Of a stretch of 64,000 nt of DNA, positions 22,664-35,247 are shown in pieces (within the stretch, counting starts at the first letter, position 1; each line of letters opens with the position of its first letter). The stretch is from Scortum barcoo. Taxonomy: Eukaryota; Chordata; Actinopteri; Centrarchiformes; Terapontidae. The position numbers and the translations under genes were made by a program. The stretch is taken from contig CM041546.1 of NCBI GenBank assembly GCA_023238725.1, positions 14,112,483 through 14,176,482 of the forward strand, read 5' to 3'. The notes beneath the pieces are model-generated. The model made no database searches and was not told the origin of the DNA. It was given only the letters and a program-made list of their open reading frames with translations.

Positions 22664-24610
22664 TGGGGGGTTAAAGGGAGGGAACTGAGAACATATACGT
22701 ACCTCTAAACATAAACATCCTGCATACAAAAGAGGTAGCTTCTGGTTGGACAGAATGATTTTTCAAAGTAAGTTCAGGGGGCGTGATACAAAAGGGACGG
22801 ATGGATTGTATTGTCTTTCTGCAAAACAATTAAATCTGTAAATGAATTACTCATTTGCCTTTTGTTAAAGGGCATCATGGGTTTTATGTGTTTTTTTATG
22901 TGCAATAGAGGAATCTTACTGAAGAGGCAGCTTGCACAACACAGATTTTACTAAATAATCTGAGCGACCACACGTGAGAGGAGGAGTGTTTGACGTGATT
23001 TGTAACCTCTGGAGTTTTTCACAGACGTCAGTAAACTGAGCCAACTGGCTGGAACTTTCCAAACACTTAGGAGTCATCCAGTCACCCTCCACTTTGGTTT
23101 TCCCAGATCATTAAATAAAAACTTCCAGATACTTTCTCACCTTGAGCCATAGCGGCATCGCCGATGACCACTCCTGCGATTCAGCATTTCCACCTAGCTA
23201 GCCCCCTATCACCTCCACCTCCTCCTCTGGGCCCCAAGATTTGGTGGAGCCATAGGCGTTCCCAGACCTCGGAGGCTCTGACACCTACTTTGTCCTCTGA
23301 TCTGGGTTTTCCCAAACTGTGTCAGGCTGGGAGCAGAACTGTAATCGACCTCCCTCACCCTACGTGTCTGCTAGAGTGGCCGGCCAGCTGACCGACCGCA
23401 GTGTGTGGATAAATCTCACTCATAAGCCTTTGAACCTTCAGATGCTGTCATTCGTCCTTGCCAAATCAGGATGTGTATTATTTTGCTCCCGTCTTTTCTT
23501 TGCTCTGTCTGTTTTAGCTCTGGCCCAGTCTGCTCATTCAGTGGCACTGCATGCAGGCATCCTGCTTTCCCATGACTCCCCTCACCCTCACATGCACTCT
23601 GTGGTTTGGGGAATTCACCGTTTCCCAGGGTGGCTGTTTTTGGAGCTCATCTGTGTGTGCGTGTGTGCGTGCATGCGTGTGTGTGTGTGTGTTTGTGTGT
23701 TAGCCAACTGTATGAGCATGTCATTAACACAGTCTATATGTTATACATCATCTGGAACAAATTTATTTAATATATCCTATGATTGTGTGGTGCCCCAAAA
23801 TGAGTGATTCATGTGTGTTTGTGTATGTCTGCATGCTCTGAGCGACCTCACATCATATTGCATTACTCTGACGGTGCACTAAGCCTAATGTCTCTGCACA
23901 TTTGATCCTATGTGCATGTGTCCTTTCTCCACTTCAGGAGGCTGATCAAATGCCAAACTATATGTAACCACTTCCCACCCAGCTCTCTGGGTTTGACCAC
24001 AGTTGACCAAGGTCATCTCACAGTCACACATGAACGCTCACATGCACTACCACCCCTCTCATGCACTTTGTGTGTGTGTGTGGTGGAGTAATATTGTATG
24101 GCCAGACATGGCTGTGCATTTAACCCGTAGTCAGGGGCAGAAACCGGGTGTTGGAAATGCCAAGTCATACTTTCCGAAACCCACCCGCCCACACCCTGCA
24201 CACGCGCACACTCACACACAGCCATACCGTGCAGACACACATGACCACAGTCACAAACAGACTTTCTTTCCAGTGTGTGAACTCACATCTGTTTCCTGAC
24301 AACAATAATAGCTACAGATCGGGCGGGTAGAGGCCCAGCTAACAGGTGTCTGCTTCTTTGACAGTCATGAAGAAAGACCCTGATGATGACCAAGAATGGC
24401 CAACAGTAGAAATACAGCTTTCACAAGGTGAAAATGGCCTGACCACACACTTACTCGTGCATGTGACAATGCTGTTATGTTATTGGGTGTCTGGGGCTTT
24501 TTCATCAAAGTTAATTAAAGGACAGTGATTTTCCACTACAGCTTGCATGATTAAGAGTTTGCAGTAAAGTCTAGCTCTATATTTGCTTCACATCAGGTGA
24601 GATATGCCTT

Positions 24611-24614
24611 TCAC

Positions 24615-24650
<36 letters not shown>
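24611..24650. repeat. (CA)n microsatellite
   Basis: About 19 CA units with one GC interruption near the left end. Confidence 0.9.
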
Positions 24651-24944
24651 TACCATTGTACAAACATCCTGTGGTGTTTATCTGTGGCACATACACTGAC
24701 ACCGTATGAGGTTAGCAGGAGGTAGATGCGCAAAGCGAGCGTGAGGGCTGCTAACCATATCAAGGTTAGCCTCAGACTGGGCTGTGTGCATTTCCCCCCT
24801 TAGTCACATAAACTGCCATTCACCTGCAAACCACACACATTCTTGAGTCAGGGGACCTGTGCATATATTTAATGTGCTGCGAATGCTAAACACCAAAATG
24901 GATTTAATTTTTTTTATCTTGAGTTTTTGTAATCAATCCAATGA

Positions 24945-25030
24945 TTCAGGGCTGCGAAAGTTATTTTTATGATAAGTTAATCTACATTTTTAATTAATCA
25001 GTTACTATAATATTTATTGATGCAACAACA
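24945..25030. repeat. Possible remnant of an AT-rich fish interspersed repeat
   Basis: AGGGCTGCGAAAGTTATTTT...TTAATTAATCAGTTA resembles the GGGCTGCAACTAACGATTATTTT...CGATTAATC family seen throughout teleost genomes. A smaller echo (AGGGCTGCAACTAATGAT) occurs at 9314-9331. Too degraded to be sure. Confidence 0.4.
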
Positions 25031-25573
25031 GCCTATGATGAACTGAACAGGCTTATTTTATGTGATAAAGTAGTTTAGAACTTCAAAAACTCAAAGGCAT
25101 GATGAGATTCCAAAATAGCATATAAATGTCTACATTCTACAGGTTGTAATTGGAAAATGTTTCTCATTTTAAGACACAATTAACTTATACAAACAAACAA
25201 CACATACTACTAATACCAACATTAAAGATAGCATAATTTGAACCAAGAAAACCTAAATGAAAGCGCAAGAAAGCCAATGCAAAGGGAGGAAGCTCTATTT
25301 CTGCAGACTCATGGACTCTCATACTGTACGTGAAGGAGAGCAACGGCAGCCCAGGAGCGCAGAAAGATAAAAGCAGACAAATTCTGCAGATTCACAAAAA
25401 CCACACATACTTCCTATACAGTAACTGTATATCCTCCTTCGTAGCTATATGGTTTTGTACACACACATAAAGGTGTGCAATCACACACCCATGCACCATT
25501 TACTGTGTTGGAATTCTTGAAAAAAAAGAAACACACACCACTTATTTAGGAAACACACCTTTTACATAAATAT

Positions 25574-25579
25574 TTTATT
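25574..25579 (-). terminator. nat14 polyadenylation signal (candidate)
   Basis: TTTATT on +, AATAAA on minus, 340 bases past the nat14 stop. Another overlapping copy lies at about 25.59 kb. Confidence 0.5.
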
Positions 25580-25918
25580 TCAAAAATAAATAATGAGAGA
25601 ACAGCATGACTCAGACTTCATTATGTCATGTTTGAATCATAAAATAATAAACTAATTTGTTTTATGAAAGAAACGGTACAATGAAATATGATACTATAAT
25701 ACGGTATATGATGAAAAGGTAAAAACATACTTAAATCAACCAGAACAGCAACACATACAGTAAATAAATACTGGCATAAATAACACAAATATTCAATAAA
25801 TTAATAACGAAGTTCCAAACATGTTGCAGCAATGACATGATCGCCTTCATCAGAGATCCAGTTTGCACTTCTTTACCTTCAGCAACCTTTTCCTCTCTGT
25901 GACTCCACCATCACTCAG

Positions 25919-26952
25919 TTACAGGTCTTTGTAAAACACCTTTGTGAGGGGGTATCCCAGAAAGCCTTTCTCCGGAGTCTCCTGCTTCCTCTCCTCATCG
26001 TCCCCTTCATCAGTCCCCTCCCCGAGCTGCTGATAGCCCAGCTTCCTGAAGAAGGCCTCCCCCACCTTGGAGGGGTAGGGGACGTGTGCGTACGCTCTGT
26101 GAGCACCCGTCTCCCTCTCTCTCTGCTCCAGACTCTGGACAAGCAGGCGGCCCAGGCCCTCCCTGCGGTACCAGCTGCCCGTCACCAACCTGCAGATCCT
26201 CCTGGTGTTCGCTTGTGTCATGCTTTCTCGGAAGATGCAGCCGATGATGTCACCATCGTAGTCTGCCACCCAGACCTGCCCTGCAGCCTCTTGTCTCTCT
26301 GGTGTGACCTTCTCTGTTAACGTGTCTTTGTCCTTGTCTTTGGATCCGACTCTGCGCCGTGGCTACGTAAAGGAAAAAGGGGTTAAAAGAGGCTGGCTGC
26401 AAAACTTGGTCGCTAGAATGAAGTGAAAATTTTGCAGCAGACTAACCTTTTTGGTGACTGGTGTCTTTCCACTTATCCTACAGTAGGCATTCTCCAGTGT
26501 CTCATCCTGTGTCCCTCTGTAGCTGCTGCCCACATAGTCCCAGGAGGGGCGGCTGCTGCCCAGAACCCCGGTGGACCGCGGCATGGTGATCTTGAGAAAG
26601 ACAATTAGCAGGAAGACAGGAATAGCCAGGGCCAGGATGAAAGAATGGACAACGCAGCGCAGGACCGAGGAGAAAATGGCCAGGATGAAGAGGCAGAGTG
26701 GGCGAGTGAGGATGTGGAGGATGAGACGGTTTTCAGTGCCTTCGCAGCCCTCCTGCAGAGACACGGATGGGAGTTGAAACAAAAAAAAAATCAATACAAA
26801 TCTCACAAGACAAGAGTCCCAGGGTGATGGAAGCAGCAGTCTGAAACGTTATCTGATTACACTGAACGAACCTTAATGAGGGCTTTGACCACCTCTATGT
26901 CGTCTTCCTTCATCCTCCTCATCACCACCTGATCCAGCTCCAGCCTCACCAT
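25919..26952 (-). CDS. nat14: N-acetyltransferase 14 (GNAT-family, membrane-anchored)
   Basis: Three coding exons on minus: 26952-26872, 26752-26447 and 26362-25919, 276 residues. Exon 1 (MVRLELDQVVMRRMKEDD...ALIK) joins ENRLILHILTRPLCLFILAI, as in mammalian NAT14 (TENRVALHALTRP). Residues ~40-85 are strongly hydrophobic (two helices or a hairpin: CLFILAIFSSVL and FILALAIPVFLLIVFL), so membrane anchoring is expected. The GNAT core follows: QVWVADYDGDIIGCIF, then RRICRLVTGSWYRREGLGR carrying the R/Q-x-x-G-x-G acetyl-CoA loop, and the ending GYPLTKVFYKDL (human ends ...REFSKDL). Between anchor and core lies a hydrophilic linker of about 70 residues (YRGTQDETLENAYC, GSKDKDKDTLTEK) that makes it longer than the 206-residue human protein. 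Substrate unknown. Next to znf628 as in human 19q13.42. Confidence 0.93.
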
Positions 26953-27864
26953 GTTTAGGCTCTGTGCTCCAACAGCAGGACTGCTTGCTACTCACGGCCT
27001 ACTGCAGCCTCCAACATCCACACTGTGTGCACAGGGACCCTTCAGAAACACATTTAAAAGAAGAGCACATGGACAAATGGTTGTATTTCCTACTCTAGAA
27101 TAGCAGGTTAATGGGCTTGGTGTGTTAACTAAACTGTGACACGTGCTGTAGTTGAAATGGGTCAATATTCACATCATCGCGGTGCAGTTGACTTCGCCTA
27201 CAGTGAGCCAGTAGTTGCAGTGTAACATCACACCCACGCCGGCTCCAAACAACAAAGGCAGACGGGGATTATGGAGGATTTGTAGCGTGCATGTGTTACC
27301 ATCATGCTGCTCTTGTGTACTGCACGCCACTCGCGCTTTCATCTGCACGTTTGACACTGAGCATCAAAGGCAGAGTCGAAAGCGAGGAGACATTGCTCAT
27401 CCTTATATGGTTATTACAGAGTGCTGCGGTCTGTCCTGACACATTTAGACCCCCTCACCCCTGCACACCATGATCGGATCTGAACCTCCCTCCCCCAACA
27501 TTTACGCTTACCTCCTACGCCACTCGTCTGGAAATGGGGAGCACGACACTGTTTGTGCCTCTCAGTTTGTTATGAAGTCCGAGCGGGTTTGGCACACTTG
27601 GTTGAATGGTCGGAGTCGTTTCTTGCGTGGAGGGGGTATTCTGAGTACATACGTGCTCCGTTTGACGTCCCGTTACACGCTCTTGCTGCGTCGAGCTGCG
27701 CCGTTTGCGTACTCACAGTCCGCACTGCGCAGAAGCTACGTGAATAGCAAACGTAACTTAAAGGGCGCTGCAAACGCAATGACCTTTGAATGTGTGTGTG
27801 TGTTTCAAGAAGAAAAAAGACAAACTGAAAGAACGTCAAAAAACAAATGAAAGGTATTAACAGA
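26953..27864 (-). promoter_or_regulatory. nat14 5' region with CpG/NRF1-like promoter candidate
   Basis: Non-coding stretch between nat14 and the znf628 3' end. 27.64-27.77 kb is CpG-rich and holds an NRF1-like palindrome (CACTGCGCAG) and TGACGT. On minus, ACT|GTGAGTACG near 27.71 kb would serve as donor for an untranslated first exon. ORFs here overlap in all frames and look accidental. Placement is inference. Confidence 0.35.
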
Positions 27865-27870
27865 TTTATT
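27865..27870 (-). terminator. znf628 polyadenylation signal (candidate)
   Basis: TTTATT on +, AATAAA on minus, about 335 bases beyond the znf628 stop; a CA microsatellite (28170-28199) lies in between. Confidence 0.5.
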
Positions 27871-28203
27871 AATAATAAGCTAATATTTACTATTAACATT
27901 GTAACGAAAGTGGGTCATGTACAACATTTATTCACAAAAACGTATTTACTTCATAAACAAACTGCCAATGACAGTATCATTTCGACTAATAATATTTAGG
28001 AATATTCCAAAGGTCCATGTACAGCCTATTTCAATGTATAACATTTCTAGTTTGTGGCACCATGGGATTACAAGACAGTACTCATCTAACTGCATGTTCT
28101 CCCTCAGTTTTACAGGAGAACTGACTAAAGTGCTAACACACTGAGCCCACAAGTAGTGAGGCATTCACTCTCACACACTCACACTCACACACACACACCG
28201 GTT

Positions 28204-31200
28204 TTAGTTAGAGAACTGCATCTCTTTAGAGTTGGGTATAGGTCCGTTTCTTACTGTGTCTTCGGTTGATGGCACCTCTGTATTGTCTGTGGAGTTGTGC
28301 TCCTTTCCAGAGCGTTCTTTTGCCTCCACTGTCACACCCTCGTATTTCACCTCACTACTCTGTGAGATCTCCCCATCTCCTCCCCTCTCCATTCTTCCTT
28401 CTCTTAGGCTACTGGTGCTGACCTCGATTATGACAATTTCCTCTCCGCTTTCCAGCTGAAATATACCTTCCATCGCCCCCCCGCCCTCAGTGACTCTACC
28501 CCCTGCGGCATTGCAACCCGCCCCTTCCTCTCCCATCATCCCCCCTTCGCCTTCTATCAGGGCTATCATCTGCATACCCTCCTCGCTTTCCTGCTCCATC
28601 TTGGTCTCACCCCCAAGTTCGAACACCACCTCCTGCCCATCAAGTGGCACCAAACTTTGGGTGGGTCTGCAGGAAAGCTGCAGGCTGGTTTCTTGCCCCT
28701 GGCTAAAGGTAGCACTGGATGGGCCACTGTCCTGCACCTCGGTGTGGAAATGAAGGACGTAAGACTCTCCCTGGCTGCTTTCCTCTCCTGTCTGTGTCTC
28801 CCCCTGCTTTTCTCCACCCCATTTGCGCAGGAGTGACATCACCCCTTCTTTGTCTCCCTCCTTTTCTCCCTCACCTTGCCCATTTCTCTTAAACTGCAAC
28901 ACAAGCGATTTTCCCTCCCCACCCATCCCTCCATCCACTGCCTCTCCCGACGCATCCCCTTCAAACTGTAAGACGTATGACTCCCCACCTTCCGCGATAT
29001 TCATCCCCTCCTTTGCCTGTCCTTCATTATCAAAACATAACACAAACTGTTTCCCTGTCATGGTCTCCCCTGTCCTTATTTCCCCCGCAGTGGTGGGGGT
29101 TTCTGAAGTGGCAGGGACAGGAGTAGAAACTAATGATGTGGCCACTGTGGTGGCTGGTGTAACCATGGTAACAGCCGATGGGGGTCCTGAGGTGTCCACT
29201 GTGGGGGCTACAGTGGTGGAGGATGAAAGAATTGGGACAGTAGTGCAAGATGATGACAGGGAACAGTGGGATATTGTGGACAGAGGTGATTGTGATGACT
29301 CGGTGATAGTGTTAGCAGCAGTGATAGTCTGAGTGTCACTGGTCACATTATAGTTCGTTACTGACAGAGCTCCACCTGCAGCCTGACTGGCTGCAGCTGC
29401 TGCGGATTTCTGAAGTGTAGCTTTTGGTTTGCGTCCCCGTCTGCCTCTCGCTGTTCGTGTGCTTTTCCCCAAAATGGGCTTGGTCAGTAGGGAGTTGGCT
29501 GACAGAGTCTGTGTTGGCGTGGCAACAGGGGTGTTTGCATTGTTATTACTGTTGGTGATTATGATCCTTGTTTGCTGTTGTTGCTGTGATATGGTCGGAA
29601 ACTGGGGCATCTGGGCCTGTGTTTGGTTTAGGACGGGCTGGAGTGCCTGGATAGTCTGAAGCATGGGGAGTGTCTGAGGCTCCGGAGGCGGTGGAGGGTT
29701 GTTTGCTGTGGGGACGAGAATCAAGCTGGACTGGCTGCCGTTGTTGGAGGGGCACTGAAGGAGCAAAAAGTTTTGGGGCTGGGACGGAGGTGGTGGTGGA
29801 GGAGGGGGAGGCGGAGGGGCCGGTGCAGGGGATGACAGAGGAATGAGCTGCAAGCCACTGGCTGTCTGAATCATAAAGTAGTTCTGGGAGGTGTTGGGGG
29901 GAATATTGAGTGCTGGCTGGGACACAATCAGGCTGCCGTGGTTTCCTGAGGTTTCCAGGGTGATGGGATTGAGCAGGGTTGTAGTGGTTGTTACTCCACC
30001 GACACTGGCTTTCACGGCCACCCCATCTTTACCTCCACCACCAGGGCAAGGCAGGGGAACACCACTGCCATGGGTACGGATGTGCCTCTGCAAGTAGGAG
30101 TGCATGACAAACTCCTTGGAGCAGTACGGGCATTTGAAGTCCTTGCTTGAGGAGTGTGTGCGAAGGTGAAGCTGCAGGTTGGAGGAGTGTGTAAAGCTTT
30201 TATTGCAGTGTGTGCACTGAAAGGGTCTCTCACCAGAATGGGTCCGTTCATGCTGCTCATAGAGAAATGACAACAAAAGAGGAGGGAAGACAAATTGAGA
30301 AAACAGTCAATGAGATAAGGCAGATCTATTCAATACAACATGAGCTCACAGCTGAATCTGTGCAGGCTGTGCTGACCTGTTTGAGGTTGGATGTCTGGGA
30401 GAAAGACTTTGAGCAGATGGAGCAGGTATGAGGCCGCAGTCCAGAGTGCATCTGACTGTGTCTACGCAGGCAGCTTGTGTTCTTGAAGGATTTGCCACAC
30501 TCCTTACACACATATGGCCTCTCGCCTGTGTGCTGTCGTAAGTGGTACTGGTAGTGAGAGCTCCATTTGAAAGTGAGAGGACAGTGAGGGCACTGGAATG
30601 CCCGAACGCCTGTATGTACCTGGGTAAAGTGAAAAGGTAAAGTGTTTTAAAAAAAAAAAAAAAGACTTTACTTAAGTGTTTGTTTTTACATGATCTAGCA
30701 GGTTACAATAGAAAAAGTATACGATGGACAGTTTGTGGTTATTACATATGTAAATATATATATATATGTATATGTAAATCCATTGTTCAAATTTATTATT
30801 TAAATGTTTAGCGGAAGCCAGGAAATAAAATGTGTGAATGATGAAAACAAAGATACAACTGAACTTAAGTGTTATGTGATAACAGCCGCTTAGTCACAAG
30901 AAAGTTGTAACTATTAAAATGTGTGCTATTGAAGGGAATTTTTACTGCTTTATTTGATTTGTCTGTTGTAGATTGCATTCATCTGCAGGGTGTGAACCAC
31001 ACTATACAGCTGCAGTCCCCATAAAATTTAGCTCCCAAATGATGGATGTGTCATTTGGGAACTTAAAGTGTGTGTAAATTTCTTGCAGTAGATGGGTGAG
31101 CCTTACCCTCTGATGGATTGAGAGCAGTGACGACCGCTTGAAGCTCTTTCCACACTCAGTGCAGCGGTAGGGCCTTTCCCCAGTGTGATCCCTCATGTGG

Positions 31201-34200
31201 TACTTAAGCCCCGATGAACCTTTGAAGGCTTTTCCACACTCTGAACAGCGGTATGGCCTCTCTGTATCAAAGTGTGGGAAAATGAAAATAAACAATGACA
31301 TAATACTAAAAACAGAATAAATGTTGGTTTTCTAGCAGCTGTTTTAATCACAGTAAAGAACAACCTCTTATCCCACTTAACCCCACTTATGTTGAGTAAA
31401 AAGAAAGATAAAGTCAAGTTCCCCATTTGCTAGAAATGTAAATTAAGAGAATTACCAGTGGTGGGGGAAAGCATATCATACCAAAACACAGGAACAGATT
31501 GCTCGGTTTATACTTCCTATTGTTTAGTCAAATCTTTATTGTCTCCATGTTGAAATCTTTACCTCCAGCAGGGGTGCTCTTGTTGGCTGCTGTCTTTTTG
31601 GGGGCTTTGGTCGGTTTGGCCGGTTGCTCCTCTTGCTCTTCGCCAACGGCAATGATGTCGACATGGATCTCCCTCTGGCTTTCCTGCTGCTTGTCAGCCT
31701 GGCTCGGAGAGGAGGGAAGGGGGAGAGACAGGGAGAGGGAAGGAGGGCACACTATCTCAGCCTCTGCCTCAGCCAGGAGACGCTGCTCAGGGGTGTGTGA
31801 GTGTTGGTGGGTGAGGAGCGAGGAGAGGAGGGGGAAGGATCGGTCGCAGGCGGAGCAGCTGAACTGAGAGCGGGACTGTGATGAAAGGGAGTGCATCTGG
31901 ACAAACAACGGGGTAACACAGGAGGCAAAGATTATTTTAAGATAAATACATCAAAATTCAATATGACAATTATAAGAGTCATTCTCACCAGTGATACATG
32001 TCTATTGAGGCCTGCACTGGTCTTGAAGGTCTTACTGCAGTAGCCACATGACAGCCCTGCCCATGTGGTTCTGGCCTCTGGCTGAACGGTCTCGGAGCTC
32101 TGAGTCACCTCAGTGAAGCTCTGCAGCAGGTCAAACTGGGCCTGGGTGGTGCCCACATTCTGAGGACAAACCAAAGGAAGTAATACATATAAAAAAAGCA
32201 TATCTTCAGAACGAGCTCAAGCACTTTAGATCAATGAAAATTAGATTATACAGACAGATGAGATGTTTGACTTGACCTTCAAGAGCACTGTCATTCTATT
32301 TCATACCACAGTACAAACAGCAGACATACCGCACAACTTACAACTTAGTCTAATTATCAGACTGAACTGACATTTTGTTTTACTTCATCCATTTAGCCTG
32401 ACATTGTGTTAATGATAGCTTGTTTAATTTCCCCTAAACCATTTAGTAGCAAGTTATGTATCCATTACAATTTACGCAATTTCAGTTGACACAGAAGCAG
32501 CTGTAGAAGCAGTTGCTAAGTTTGTCACAATGATCAAAGAAATATGCTGATCTGTAAATCAACATGAATCTCATCCTTGGCAATTTTTATGTCTGTAGTT
32601 TTTCTGAATGTAGATAGGTAACTAGGCAGGTATATCAAAAGATGAAGTCTTCATTTCTATCCCCAGCTTCTAGCCTCCAATGGGTCAACTGTTTTTCCAA
32701 CCAAGAGAAACAGCTGTTATATAACACCAGAGCAAGTTGAATTGCTCAATAAATCTGAGATGTGGGCGGTGATTCAGAGATCTGGAACCAGCCTACATAC
32801 AACCCTCACGACCTGATTATCTATCTATCTACTGTGATTCACTCCACTTTCTCTCTTTTAAAGTAGAAGAGTTTATTCTTCTCTTCCTACATTTATCCCT
32901 TGGCTCAGATCACTTACTGTATTGCTGCCATCTCCTCCTTCCGTCAGTCCAAGGAGTACCTCTGTCGTGTGTCCATTTTCAGCCACTGTGGTAGTCTCCA
33001 CCACCTCCTCAAAATCAGCCAGCAGGTGGCCAGCGCCCACCAGCCCATCCCCAACCTCGATCCCTGTCCCAGGCCCTGCCTCGGCATCGGCCCTCTGTTC
33101 TTCTGGAGCCATGTGGATGGCCTGGTGCTCCTCTAGGTCTGTTCGTGTGCCAAAGGTGAGGTTGCAGCTGCCGCAGCTGTACAGCAGCACGCTAGCCCCG
33201 GTATCCGTGCTCAGGTGAACTTCTGTCCCAATCGCCCTAGATGCACAGACGCCCTCCCCAGTGGAGGTGAGGGTGAGCTGTGGGAGGAGGCTCTGATTCT
33301 GGCTGGACGAGGTGGTTGACAAGAACACCTCTTCCATCCCCACCCCCACTCCGTCAGTTCCCTCTTGGCTCACAAATCCCACCATGTCTGTCAACATGGA
33401 CGACGTCACTTCCTCTGTCCCTACCACCACCTCCACTACCTCATTACCCTTCCTTGCGTCCTCTCCCCTCTTTCCCTCCTTCCCTCCTGCATTGAGGTTG
33501 GAGTGTGAGTTCTTGTGCAGGGCCAGGTTGGATGAATGTGTAAAGCTTCTTCCACACTCACCGCAGATGTAGGGCCTCTCACCTGTGTGTATCCTCATAT
33601 GCTGCCTCAGATTGGTTGACTGAGTGAAGGATTTGTTACATACTGAGCAGGTGTAAGGCTTGAGTCCGAGGTGGACATTCTTGTGTCGCCGCAGACTGCT
33701 CGAGTTCTTGAAGGCCTTGGGGCAGGTGTCACAGGGGTAAGGACACTCTCCCGTATGCTGGCGCAGGTGATACTGGTAATGAGAACTCCATTTAAAGGTA
33801 AGAGGGCAATAGGGGCACAAGAAGGTACGCACTCCAGTGTGGACACTCTGATGAACCTGGAGACAAACAGAAACAATGATGTGAAACCTCTCTAGCTAGG
33901 TTTAAGCTCAACACAGCGCCCCAGGTGCAAGGAAGCACGGCCCAAAAATGACATAATTACGTCTCTCTTTTTCAAAGACTTCACAGGTTGTTGTGGTGTG
34001 TAGTATTTTTTTGTGACTAGACACCCACTGGACATGTAGAGCTTTTCACTTCAAGATGGATGAATTGTAAGGGTTTGTTTTTTTTTTTTATTGAGAACAT
34101 GACTGCTACAAATACTTATAACAGTAAATAACTTAAATTAAGTAATTTACTTACTAATTTACTATTACTCTGTTCCAAGGATTATCAAATGGGTCTATGT

Positions 34201-35247
34201 GCTATGTTTGGTTTATGCTGTTTTTCTGGTACAACTTGCTGACTTCTTGCCTCTTCACAGAATGTTCTGATTGTACATTCCCGGCGTTTCAGAGAATACT
34301 ACATCAACAATGTGTTGATCAGAATATGTATCCCTTTACGGAGGCCCATGCCATGAGAATAGACAAGGTTTTCCTTCTCCTAAACAAAATCCTTGTTTCT
34401 CACCTGGAGCAGAGAGGAGCGTTTGAAGGCTTTGCCGCAGTCCTGACATTTGTAAGGCTTCTCCCCTGAGTGAGACCTGAAAAAGAAAAGTAACTATTCA
34501 GGAAAGAAAACACAATTAAGTATATACACATATGTCATAACTGGTCTGACACTTTATCAGTATAGAAATACCTTTCAGTGTTTTCTCTTTTTATATGTCT
34601 TAAACACTGGCACCAAACAGTTTTACTAAAAATGTGTTGAGTCTGGATTTCACATAGTTCACACCACTGTAAGTTTCCTGTCAAGCTGAAATTGGGGCAT
34701 TTGAACCAATAAGAGTTGGGTCCAGTTTTTGCTCCAGATGTTTCTTTTTGAAAGTATTCTGTTTCCTGGCTGTTGAATGTACAGTCACAAAACAATTTTA
34801 GTATAATATCAACAGCTTTGCTTATAAGGATGGTTGTGCGAACTTTGTCACGGGTACCGTTGGTGGTAGAGCAGAGCAGAGGACCCCTTGAAGGCCTTGG
34901 GGCAGAGGTTGCAGCGGTACGGTCTCTCGTTGTTGTGGCTCCGCTGGTGGTGGGTTAGCCTGGATGACCACCTGAAGCTCTTCCCACAGTCCATACACTG
35001 GAATGGGTGGTCCGACTGCTCAAAAGGGGTGCGGGGCCGGGCCCGACACGGACGAGGTCACCATGTCCAGAACCACCTCCTCCCCACCCTCCACCACTCC
35101 CTTGTCACCCTCCACCAATTCCCCTCTGTCCCTGTCGTCCTCGCCATCCTCCCCCGAACCGAGAAGGGACGGGAAAGGAGAAAGGGAGGCAGTGGGCTGA
35201 GGCGGTAAGAGTTCAGCTTGGACCACTAGGGCCACAGAGTTAGCCAT
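28204..35247 (-). CDS. znf628: Zinc finger protein 628, with a frame break in the first coding exon
   Basis: Eight coding exons on minus: 35247-34858, 34476-34404, 33856-32918, 32159-31989, 31896-31563, 31261-31107, 30619-30377 and 30252-28204, about 1450 residues. I count 17 C2H2 fingers in clusters of 7, 3 isolated, then 7. Diagnostic finger sequences match mammalian ZNF628 in order: KSFRWSSRLTHHQR, AFKGSSALLYHQR, AFKRSSLLQ, TFKWSSHYQYHLRQH, AFKNSSSLRRH, SFTQSTNLRQH, then again GSSGLKYHMRDH, SSLLSIHQRVH, FKWSSHYQYHLRQH, NTSCLRRH, and ...MHSYLQRH. The tail has a poly-Pro run and repeated GESYVLQF-type motifs with acidic spacers. Presumed nuclear DNA-binding regulator; ZNF628 is linked to male-germline transcription in mammals. 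The frame opened by ATG 35247 (MANSVALVVQ) hits TGA just before finger 1, while the fingers are in a frame shifted by one base. All other junctions are in frame. Confidence 0.9.
29780..29830 (-). repeat. Poly-proline-coding (CCN)n tract in znf628
   Basis: GGAGGTGGTGGTGG-type run on +, which encodes about 15 consecutive prolines with one Ala break in the last exon of znf628. Human ZNF628 also has proline runs at this position. Confidence 0.8.
35022..35029 (-). other. znf628: Frame break in znf628 at an A4G4 run
   Basis: On minus the sequence is CAC CCC TTT TGA in the N-terminal frame. One base fewer in the C4T4 run would continue straight into FEQSDHPFQC, the start of finger 1. In the finger frame the upstream sequence is closed by a TGA at ACA TGG TGA without any ATG. 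The first ATG in that frame lies inside finger 1 after its first cysteine. So the sequence carries a one-base excess, or a very short intron removes the break. Confidence 0.75.

Larger units (their letters stand above)
22662..25573. other. Spacer between aicda promoter and nat14 3' end; no gene seen
   Basis: Contains GT/CA tracts (23.66-23.70, 24.61-24.65 kb) and AT-rich sequence. ORFs at 23.16-23.81 and 24.0-24.5 kb are carried by microsatellite or proline-rich reading and have no domain or matching exon neighbours. The aicda promoter should lie in the first few hundred bases. Confidence 0.5.

Noticed and set aside
23319..23807. 162-codon ORF (+) upstream of aicda
   Set aside because: Ends in a GT microsatellite giving CVCV runs; no domain and no splice partner.
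28823..29332. 169-codon ORF (+) antisense to znf628
   Set aside because: Shadow of the znf628 last exon in the complementary frame; Ser/Pro and Val/Thr bias comes from the coding strand.
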